64,000 nt of DNA from contig JAIUNM010000018.1 in NCBI GenBank assembly GCA_020162035.1, positions 1 through 64,000 on the forward strand, in the 5' to 3' direction. This DNA is from Bacteroidota bacterium (GTDB taxonomy: Bacteria; Bacteroidota; Bacteroidia; B-17B0; Aurantibacillaceae). Of the stretch, positions 47,115 through 54,064 are shown in pieces (positions within the stretch are counted from its first letter, which is position 1; every line of letters starts with the position of its first letter). The position numbers and the translations under genes are program-made. The notes under the pieces are model-generated. The model made no database searches. It saw nothing but the letters and a program-made list of their open reading frames with translations, and had not been told where the DNA came from.

Positions 47115-48223
47115 GATATTAATTGATTTAACGTATTTGAAATATATTTTATTTGCTCTGTATTTAATAATTCGTATAGAGGCAATGCTAAACCTTGTTT
47201 ATAGGCAAGTAATGCGTTTGGAAAAAGTTCTTCGCTATTTAAATTGTATTTGTTTTTAAAAGATTTCATGTACGGCATACATTGCGCACCATAATTTGCT
47301 CCAATGTTTTTATCGCGTAACTTAATTATAAGTTCATCACGATTTATATTTTCATTTACTAAAACATGAAATGTTTGCCATGTATGTTTGGTATAATTTG
47401 GAACAAAAGGCAATTTTATTTTAGTTGTTTTTAACTCACTAAAATAAACCTCAGCTAAATTTTGTTTATAATTAATTGTTTCATTTAAGCGAGGTAATTG
47501 AGAAAAAACTAGTGCGGCTTGAAAATCAGTCATTCTATAATTAAAACCAAACCTTGTAAAATCCATTTTACCATTTGTAATTTCGGTGCCATGGTTGCGT
47601 AATAATTTTATTTCTGAGTCTAAAGTTTCTTCATTTGTTATTAATACTCCACCTTCGCCACAACTTATAGCTTTGCGCGGGTGTAAAGAAAATGAACCGA
47701 AATTGCCAAATGAACCAACATGTTTGCCTTTGTATAATGCGCCTAATGCACAAGCTGCATCTTCAATTACAAACAAATTATGTTTTTTTGCAATTGCGAT
47801 AATAGAATCTATATCGCAAGCTAAACCAAATTCGTGTACAGGAATAATTGCTTTAGTTTTACTTGTAATAACACTTTCTATTTTTGTTACATCAATATTA
47901 AATGTACTAATATCTATATCAACAAAAATTGGTTTGGCTCCAACCAACTCAACTACATTAGCAGTTGCCATATACGAAAACGCAGGAACAATTACTTCAT
48001 CGCCAGTTTTAACTCCTAAAGCAATTAATGCTAGGTGCAATGTTGCCGTACCATTACTTACAGCAGATGCATATTTTGTTTTAGTAAAATTTATAAATGA
48101 ATTTTCTAATTCGTTTACATATTTACCTTGTACAAGCATTCCACTTTTAAGCACTTCAGCAACCAAGTTAATATCTTGTTCTTGTATATTTGGTTTTGCA
48201 AGTGGTATAAATTCTGCGCTCAT
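47111..48223 (-). CDS. DegT/DnrJ/EryC1 sugar aminotransferase
   Basis: A 370-residue PLP enzyme with [17 protein letters not shown] at the N-terminus, [20 protein letters not shown] near 154 and PLP Lys184 in [14 protein letters not shown]. It is a WbpE/PseC-type enzyme that puts an amino group on a nucleotide 3- or 4-keto sugar. ATG 48223 was chosen; the upstream TTG would overlap the ABC transporter gene. With the following SDR, acetyltransferase and amidotransferase it forms a plausible acetamidino-sugar pathway. Confidence 0.9.
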   Translation of the reverse strand: MSAEFIPLAKPNIQEQDINLVAEVLKSGMLVQGKYVNELENSFINFTKTKYASAVSNGTATLHLALIALGVKTGDEVIVPAFSYMATANVVELVGAKPIFVDIDISTFNIDVTKIESVITSKTKAIIPVHEFGLACDIDSIIAIAKKHNLFVIEDAACALGALYKGKHVGSFGNFGSFSLHPRKAISCGEGGVLITNEETLDSEIKLLRNHGTEITNGKMDFTRFGFNYRMTDFQAALVFSQLPRLNETINYKQNLAEVYFSELKTTKIKLPFVPNYTKHTWQTFHVLVNENINRDELIIKLRDKNIGANYGAQCMPYMKSFKNKYNLNSEELFPNALLAYKQGLALPLYELLNTEQIKYISNTLNQLIS

Positions 48224-48228
48224 TAATA

Positions 48229-49506
48229 TTAATTTATTTGCCAAGTAGCATTTAATCTGCCGTAACCTAATTTAAAGTCGTAAACTAAACCTTTGCTATT
48301 TGTATTAGTTACATTTAACACATTTAGCTCTAATACATTTTCTAAATAATCTAAAGTTGCACCATTGCTTAAATGCACTCCTAAACTCACAAAATATTTA
48401 CCAGGTTGTAATTTGTTTTCGATGTTAACTTTAGTTTGTAATACTCCTTTTGATACTTTAATTAAATCATTATCATACAAAGTCATGCTATGAAATAATT
48501 CAACTCCATCGTTACTGTTTATTCTTGCATCAATAATTATATCGTTAAAATCGTTTAAAAAATCTATTTCCATTAAAATAGAAATTGAATTATTAAAATA
48601 AATGCTATTTCCGGTTAAGAATTCTTGATTTTCAATTTTTATATTTTTAATAAAAACATTTCCTGAATTTATTGTACGGTGATGCGCTTCAATTGTACCA
48701 TTATTTAAAGAAGGATTTAAAGCTTCTAAGTATTTTGAAATTCCATCGGAAACAGAACCATCAAAAGTAACTTGTCCGTTACGCATTACAACACAACGTT
48801 TGCATAAACTTTTTACGGCAGCCATGTTATGGCTAACAAATAAAACGGTTCTTCCTTCGCCACTAACGCTTTTCATTTTACCTAAACATTTATCTTGAAA
48901 CTCTTGATCGCCAACAGCTAATACTTCATCAACAATTAAAATTTCAGGTTCTAAATGTGCTGCAACTGCAAAAGCTAAACGTACATACATACCAGATGAA
49001 TAACGTTTTACAGGTGTATCAATATATCTTTCAACACCACTAAAATCAACAATGGCATCAAACTGTTTTTTAATTTCGGTTTTGCTCATTCCCATAATGG
49101 CACCATTTAAAAAAACATTTTCACGCCCAGATAAATCAGGATGAAAACCTGTACCAACTTCTAATAAAGAAGCAACACGGCCTTTAATTTTATATTCGCC
49201 AGTTGTAGGAGACGTTGTGCGAGATAATATTTTTAACAGAGTTGATTTTCCTGCTCCATTTTTTCCAATAATTCCAACTACTTCGCCTTTGTTAATAGAA
49301 AAATTAATGTCTCTTAATGCCCAAACATATTCAGAATTTCCTTTTTGAGTTCTGTCATTTGTTTCGCCAACTTTTAAAAATGGATCTTCTTTTCCACGAA
49401 CTTTATATAACCAACGTTTAAAATCATCTGATAATGTTGAAGTTCCAACTTGACCTAAGCGGTATTGTTTTCCTAAATTATTTATCTCAATTACTTTAGA
49501 ATTCAT
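48229..49506 (-). CDS. wzt: ABC transporter ATP-binding protein with C-terminal glycan-recognition domain (Wzt-like)
   Basis: A 425-residue protein. Residues 1-245 form an ABC ATPase: Walker A GKNGAGKST at 81-89, signature YSSGM at 169-173, Walker B ILIVDEV at 189-195. Residues 250-425 form a beta-rich domain of the Wzt C-terminal kind, which in O9a/O8-type exporters recognises the modified end of the finished chain. This implies export of a completed polysaccharide rather than Wzx/Wzy assembly. The ATG overlaps the permease stop by one base. Confidence 0.92.
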   Translation of the reverse strand: MNSKVIEINNLGKQYRLGQVGTSTLSDDFKRWLYKVRGKEDPFLKVGETNDRTQKGNSEYVWALRDINFSINKGEVVGIIGKNGAGKSTLLKILSRTTSPTTGEYKIKGRVASLLEVGTGFHPDLSGRENVFLNGAIMGMSKTEIKKQFDAIVDFSGVERYIDTPVKRYSSGMYVRLAFAVAAHLEPEILIVDEVLAVGDQEFQDKCLGKMKSVSGEGRTVLFVSHNMAAVKSLCKRCVVMRNGQVTFDGSVSDGISKYLEALNPSLNNGTIEAHHRTINSGNVFIKNIKIENQEFLTGNSIYFNNSISILMEIDFLNDFNDIIIDARINSNDGVELFHSMTLYDNDLIKVSKGVLQTKVNIENKLQPGKYFVSLGVHLSNGATLDYLENVLELNVLNVTNTNSKGLVYDFKLGYGRLNATWQIN

Positions 49507-50363
49507 TAAACAGTGTCCATAAATGTTTTTTCGGTTTTATTAAAAACCATAATTGAAAAAAATAGTACAATTGCAATTACAACTACAGCAGAAATTATAT
49601 GCACAACTGAAAAATAACCCTGACCAGTTAATCCAAACTTTATTGCCTCTGTTAATGACATTACTGGGTTAAACATTAAAATAAATTTTGTCTTTTCACT
49701 AAAGGTAGATGCAGGAAAAACTATTCCACTAACAAACATAAAAAGTTGTAATCCAAATCCTAATAAAAAAGAAAAATCGCGATATTTTGTTGTTACTGCA
49801 GAAAACAAAATGCCTAAACCTAAAGCAAATAAACCCAATAATAAAATTAAAACTGGTTGTAATGCTAATACACTGTAACTTGGAGTTACATCGTTAGTGG
49901 TAATTAAATAAAATAAATAAGCACACAACATCATTAACATTTGAATTCCTAATCGGATTAAATTTGAAAACATTACAGAAATAGGCATTACTAAACGAGG
50001 AAAATAAACTTTACCAAATACAGAAGCGTTGGCTATAAAAGTGTTTGATGTTTTAGTAAAACATTCGGCAAAATAAAGCCAATACGTTTGACCTATTAAA
50101 TAAAATAATAAAGGAGGTAAATTATCTGTTTTTAATTGTGCTTGGTGTGATAAAAACGTGTAAAGCAATGTTGTAAACAAGGGTTGTAAAAACATCCAAA
50201 CAGGACCTAATATTGTTTGTTTGTACAATGCTGTTAAATCACGTTTTATCATTAATAAAACCAAATCGCGATAACTCCATAATTCTTTTAAATCGAGTTT
50301 AAAAAAATTACTTTGAGGTTTTACAATAATATCCCAATCGGTATTTTGATTTGTGTTGTTCAA
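49506..50363 (-). CDS. wzm: ABC-2 type polysaccharide export permease (Wzm-like)
   Basis: A 285-residue inner-membrane permease with about six helices. The N-terminal cytosolic part WSYRDLVLLMIKRDLTALYKQTILGPVWMFLQP (near 29-61) is characteristic of TagG/KpsM/Wzm transporters. It pairs with the ATPase at 48229-49506 to flip the lipid-linked glycan to the periplasm. The start is TTG at 50363, 3 nt after the HisF stop; no nearby ATG fits. Confidence 0.93.
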   Translation of the reverse strand: MNNTNQNTDWDIIVKPQSNFFKLDLKELWSYRDLVLLMIKRDLTALYKQTILGPVWMFLQPLFTTLLYTFLSHQAQLKTDNLPPLLFYLIGQTYWLYFAECFTKTSNTFIANASVFGKVYFPRLVMPISVMFSNLIRLGIQMLMMLCAYLFYLITTNDVTPSYSVLALQPVLILLLGLFALGLGILFSAVTTKYRDFSFLLGFGLQLFMFVSGIVFPASTFSEKTKFILMFNPVMSLTEAIKFGLTGQGYFSVVHIISAVVVIAIVLFFSIMVFNKTEKTFMDTV

Positions 50364-50366
50364 TTT

Positions 50367-51122
50367 TTATTCTTGAATTACAGTTTCTCTTTGCGGAAAA
50401 TTAATTAAAACTCCCATGCCTTTTTTACTATATACAGCCATACTGCCAATTGCTGCGGCATTTGCATTTAATTTATATAATACATTTTTTAAATGATCAA
50501 TATTACCGCAACCTCCACAGGCAATAATTGGAATATCAATATTATTAATTACTTCAGCTATTGTAACCTCATCGTAACCTTCCCAAGTTCCATCTTTATC
50601 AACACTGTATAAAAACAATTCGCCAACACCTAAATCGTTTGCTAAGTATTTTGCATAATCTATAATAGAAAGTTTAATTTTTTCGCCACAATATGAAAAG
50701 GGTTTTAATCCACCAAACATAGCCTTTTTATAATCAACGCAACCAACTACTGCTTGTGCGCCGTAATGTTCTATAACTTTTTTAATTACATCAGGGTTTT
50801 GTTGTATTAACGAATTTACAATAACTTTTTCTACACCTAATTTATAAAGCGTGGCAAAATCATCGAACGTTTTTACACCACCACCATATGCAAAAGGCAT
50901 AAATGCTTCGCTTGCCATATCGGCAATTTTATCAAAATTTGGTTTGCGTTTTTGTTTAGTTGCATTAATATCAATTACAATTAATTCATCTACTTCTTTT
51001 TCGTTGTAAATTTTAATTGCGTTAATTGGGTCGCCAATGTATGAAGGGTTTTTGAAGTTTACTGTTTTTACCAAACCAACACCATCGTACAATAAACAGG
51101 GCATTATTCTTTTTAGAGCCAT
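50367..51122 (-). CDS. HisF-like ammonia-using subunit for sugar amidination (pair 2)
   Basis: A 251-residue HisF-type barrel. The catalytic Asp strand of true HisF is altered (IMPCLLYDGVGLVKTV), GGGVKT and CGGCGN phosphate loops are kept, and GCVDYK near 131 and DKDGTWEGYD near 178 remain. In O-antigen loci these HisF2 proteins work with HisH2 and WbpG. It follows its HisH partner after 14 nt. Its likely client is the amidotransferase at 44421-45566, and perhaps the two copies that have no pair of their own. Confidence 0.87.
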   Translation of the reverse strand: MALKRIMPCLLYDGVGLVKTVNFKNPSYIGDPINAIKIYNEKEVDELIVIDINATKQKRKPNFDKIADMASEAFMPFAYGGGVKTFDDFATLYKLGVEKVIVNSLIQQNPDVIKKVIEHYGAQAVVGCVDYKKAMFGGLKPFSYCGEKIKLSIIDYAKYLANDLGVGELFLYSVDKDGTWEGYDEVTIAEVINNIDIPIIACGGCGNIDHLKNVLYKLNANAAAIGSMAVYSKKGMGVLINFPQRETVIQE

Positions 51123-51136
51123 TTTAAAAAAATATT

Positions 51137-51748
51137 TTAAATTTTTGCGAAATTTTCTAAAAGTTTCATTCCAAAACGTAAACTTTTTTCGGGATGAAAT
51201 TGTGCACCAAAAATATTATTGTTGTTTACCATACACGTAAATTCTTGTCCGTAGTTACATGTTGCTAAGCTTTGTTTATCATCAAAACATTTTACAAAAT
51301 AAGAGTGAACAAAGTAATATCTATTTTTAGAATCAATTTCAACCAGTGGGTTATTTTTTTTCACAGAAACATAATCCCAACCCATGTGTGGAATTTTTAA
51401 TTTTAATTGTGGGTCTATATTAAATTTAATTGTTTCAGCATCAATATACCCTAATCCATTTTTTACGCCTTCATCACTTCTCTTTGTTAACAGCTGCATA
51501 CCTAAACAAATTCCGAGTAAAGGAACTTTTTGTTCTAACGCTTTTTTATTTAGTAAAGGAATTAAGTTAGATTTTTCTAAATGCTCCATTCCAGCATCAA
51601 AAGCACCAACACCAGGTAATAGAATTTTATCTGCTTTTTCAATAATTTCATGTTCGCCAGAAATAACTACATCTTTAGTGCCTATTTTTTTAAACATATT
51701 TAAAACAGATGCTAAATTTCCTAAACCATAATCAACAATAACAATCAT
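51137..51748 (-). CDS. HisH-like glutaminase for sugar amidination (pair 2)
   Basis: A 203-residue class I glutamine amidotransferase with triad Cys81 (LGICLGMQ) and His185/Glu187 (QFHPEKS). ATG 51748 directly precedes MIVIVDYGLGN, the standard HisH N-terminus, and lies 4 nt after the acyltransferase stop; a longer frame upstream would overlap that gene. It makes ammonia for the adjacent HisF-like protein. Context excludes a primary histidine role. Confidence 0.88.
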   Translation of the reverse strand: MIVIVDYGLGNLASVLNMFKKIGTKDVVISGEHEIIEKADKILLPGVGAFDAGMEHLEKSNLIPLLNKKALEQKVPLLGICLGMQLLTKRSDEGVKNGLGYIDAETIKFNIDPQLKLKIPHMGWDYVSVKKNNPLVEIDSKNRYYFVHSYFVKCFDDKQSLATCNYGQEFTCMVNNNNIFGAQFHPEKSLRFGMKLLENFAKI

Positions 51749-51752
51749 AATT

Positions 51753-52901
51753 TTATTTTTTACCTGAATGAATAATAGCAAATTTACTTTTAAGATCTAT
51801 AAATTTACTTTCGAAAAATTGGTATGAAAGCCAAGAAACGAATATTGTAATAAAAATAGTTAAACTGTATAGTAAAAAATTAAATACAATAATATTATCT
51901 GTTGGTGATATTACATTAGTTAAAATAACAATAACAATAGGAATTATCATTAAATGATACATATAAATTCCATATGATATTTTACCTAACCAATCAAAAA
52001 CATTGTTTCGTAACAACTTAATATTTGAACTTATTACATTAATTATTATTGCTAAAAATAAAACCGAAATAATTAAGTGTTGTCCATCTTGTAATTTATC
52101 GGGGATTAAATAAATTATTAATAAAATGGTGGCTAAAGCTGCTAATGACAAAAAAGGAGATTTTAAGAATTCAATAATTTTATGATTTAAACTAAAGTAA
52201 TAAGCTCCAATGCCTCCAATTGCCATGCTTTCAAATTTAGACATTGCTGTTAATTTTTTAATAACCGGATACCAATTTGTATTTGAATAATTTTTACCTA
52301 AAAATAAAATAATAATTTTTAAAGCAATTAAAAAAACAATTATTGCAATTAACACGTTAAGTAATTTTTTACTGTTTTTTACAATTAATGGCCAAGCAAT
52401 ATAAAACTGCTCTTCAACACCAATTGACCAAAGTTGACCAATGTGTGGTACAGCAGGAAACATTGAAAAAGCAAGGTTAGGTAACATTAAAAGAAATAAA
52501 ATTAAGTTTAAATTAAAATTTTGATTAAAAGGTGATGTTAAATATGAAATATTAATTTGATTGAAATTAGGGAGTACAAAAAAACCTAATGCTAAAACAA
52601 AAAAATACAAAGGCCAAATTCTTAAAATTCTTCTAATGTAAAAATTTTTAACTGCAATGGTTCCAGTTTTTTGTTTTTCAATTATTAATAAGTAGGTAAT
52701 AAGAAAGCCGCTTAAAACAAAGAAAAAATAAACACCTAACCCACCTAAATTAAAAACAATTTTTGACGATGACCAACAATTTTGAATTTTAAAACTGTTC
52801 TTAATTAATTCGACATGTGTAATTATAACTGCTAATGCAGCAAAAAACCTTAAACTGTTTAATCCTTCGAAAAAAATATTTTTTGTTTGGCTGATTTGCA
52901 A
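51753..52901 (-). CDS. Acyltransferase_3 family membrane O-acyltransferase
   Basis: A 382-residue OafA-like protein with about ten membrane helices. GLNSLRFFAALAVIITHVEL near 13-32 has the conserved Arg and the active His. SIGVEEQFYIAWPLIV near 168 is the second family hallmark. It probably O-acetylates the surface polysaccharide. The start is TTG 52901, 13 nt after the UpxY-like gene, so it is the first structural gene controlled by that antiterminator. Confidence 0.9.
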   Translation of the reverse strand: MQISQTKNIFFEGLNSLRFFAALAVIITHVELIKNSFKIQNCWSSSKIVFNLGGLGVYFFFVLSGFLITYLLIIEKQKTGTIAVKNFYIRRILRIWPLYFFVLALGFFVLPNFNQINISYLTSPFNQNFNLNLILFLLMLPNLAFSMFPAVPHIGQLWSIGVEEQFYIAWPLIVKNSKKLLNVLIAIIVFLIALKIIILFLGKNYSNTNWYPVIKKLTAMSKFESMAIGGIGAYYFSLNHKIIEFLKSPFLSLAALATILLIIYLIPDKLQDGQHLIISVLFLAIIINVISSNIKLLRNNVFDWLGKISYGIYMYHLMIIPIVIVILTNVISPTDNIIVFNFLLYSLTIFITIFVSWLSYQFFESKFIDLKSKFAIIHSGKK

Positions 52902-52914
52902 AATTTAGTTTAAG

Positions 52915-53409
52915 TTATTTTACTTTTTCAAGAGTACCTTTTTCTAATTTTATTTTAAGTTGAAAATCTAAATTTTTAATTATAACAATACAAAACTCCT
53001 TTTTCCCTACTTTTTCTATCACTCCAGCTAACCCTTTAAATTTACCAGCTTTAATTTCAACTACATCGCCAATGTTTACTTCTATTTTATTATTAAACTC
53101 AACATAGTAACCTTTAGATTCTATTGCTTTTAAAATTTCGATTTCCCGATTAGTAACTTTTGCATCAGCACCATTGTAACGCACATAATTAAGAATTCCT
53201 TCAATGTTAAACACCTCATCTCTTTGGTTTTGATTTGGTTTAATAAAAACATAACCATTAATTAAAGGAGTTATTACCTTTTTTTTTCGATCGCTCCATT
53301 GTTTCAATTCAGTTTTTAATGGCACATAGGCTTCAATTCCTAATTCAAAAATTTGCTTTGCAATTTGTTTTTCTCTTCGTGATTGAACATAAAGTACTTT
53401 CCAGGTCAT
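52915..53409 (-). CDS. UpxY-family NusG-like transcription antiterminator
   Basis: A 164-residue NusG paralogue: the NGN domain begins WKVLYVQSRREKQIAKQIFELGIEAYVP and continues PLINGYVFIKP near 47, and a KOW motif (GDVVEIKAGKFKGLAGVIEKVG) lies near 128-150. In Bacteroides, UpxY proteins bind RNA polymerase at the start of capsule operons and stop premature termination. Here it precedes a roughly 37-kb run of glycan genes on the same strand. The 63-bp region before its ATG holds a weak stem (CTCAGTT/AACTAAG, 53430-53448). Confidence 0.92.
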   Translation of the reverse strand: MTWKVLYVQSRREKQIAKQIFELGIEAYVPLKTELKQWSDRKKKVITPLINGYVFIKPNQNQRDEVFNIEGILNYVRYNGADAKVTNREIEILKAIESKGYYVEFNNKIEVNIGDVVEIKAGKFKGLAGVIEKVGKKEFCIVIIKNLDFQLKIKLEKGTLEKVK

Positions 53410-53472
53410 TTTATTTAAAGCTTCGCCACCTCAGTTACATCAACTAAGCTGCAATATTAAGCTCAAAACCCT

Positions 53473-54006
53473 TTATTTACGCCATACCAACAATGGTTCA
53501 GCGTTATTGTTTTGAGTATAGTTTTCGTTAAATTCGTTATGGTTTTTAACCACTTCTAATATAATTTTTTTATTAACTTTTTTTTCGGCCTTAGCTACTA
53601 ATTCTACTAAATAGTTATTGTTAATATCGCCAATTAACACTAGTTGAATTTTTTTATTATCAATGCCGCTTGCTAAATCACCAACTAAGTAAACCATTTC
53701 AAGATTTCCAATACGTTTTAACGTATAATCTAATACATACTCAATCCCTACCATTTTTTTTACAATATTTTGAATATCAGTAAATAATGGATGATTAGTA
53801 TTTGCTCGAAACAATTTTTTATTTCCTGAAAAATAGGAATTTAAAAAACCTGCTTTTTCAAAACGATTAAGCTCTATTCTAATTGAGTTGGTAGATTCTT
53901 TTAATTCATCTTCCAATCCTCTTAAATATGATGAGGAATTGTGATTTAAAAAAAACTTGACTAAAAGTTTTAAACGAGTTTTAGACGTTATAAGTGCTTC
54001 GAGCAT
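53473..54006 (-). CDS. Winged-helix regulator with a degenerate nucleotidyltransferase-like domain
   Basis: A 177-residue protein. Residues 1-75 form a winged helix (KTRLKLLVKFFLNH..., then STNSIRIELNRFEKAGFLNSY as recognition helix and wing). Residues 95-160 resemble a small nucleotidyltransferase fold (YLVGDLASGID...QLVLIGDI) but lack an obvious complete GS-x10-DxD catalytic set. Such ArsR-like proteins recur next to wzc and upxY in Bacteroidota glycan loci. It probably regulates the locus. Its own promoter region has an inverted repeat over the -7 element, which suggests autoregulation. Confidence 0.75.
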   Translation of the reverse strand: MLEALITSKTRLKLLVKFFLNHNSSSYLRGLEDELKESTNSIRIELNRFEKAGFLNSYFSGNKKLFRANTNHPLFTDIQNIVKKMVGIEYVLDYTLKRIGNLEMVYLVGDLASGIDNKKIQLVLIGDINNNYLVELVAKAEKKVNKKIILEVVKNHNEFNENYTQNNNAEPLLVWRK

Positions 54007-54010
54007 AAAC

Positions 54011-54048
54011 GAGTAACAATTTTACTCATTTTTTTAAAAATATGCAAA
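54011..54048 (-). promoter_or_regulatory. Promoter and operator-like inverted repeat before the winged-helix gene
   Basis: On the minus strand TTTG (54048-54045) is followed after 20 nt by TAAAATTG (54024-54017), matching TTTG-N19/21-TAnnTTTG with one mismatch. The -7 element lies inside the inverted repeat GAGTAA-AATTG-TTACTC (54027-54011), 4 bp from the ATG at 54006. A repeat covering the -7 box is the typical position of a repressor site. No experimental support is available. Confidence 0.5.
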
Positions 54049-54064
54049 TTTTTTAGGCTAAATG

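Noticed and set aside
47586..48248. 220-residue open frame on the plus strand
   Set aside because: It is the antisense shadow of the aminotransferase gene, has a Ser/Pro/Ile-rich composition without recognisable motifs, and the opposite strand has clear PLP enzyme motifs.
53430..53448. Hairpin in the leader of the UpxY gene as an attenuator
   Set aside because: Only a 7-bp stem with a G-U pair and no U-tract; too weak to claim as a terminator, so mentioned only in the gene entry.
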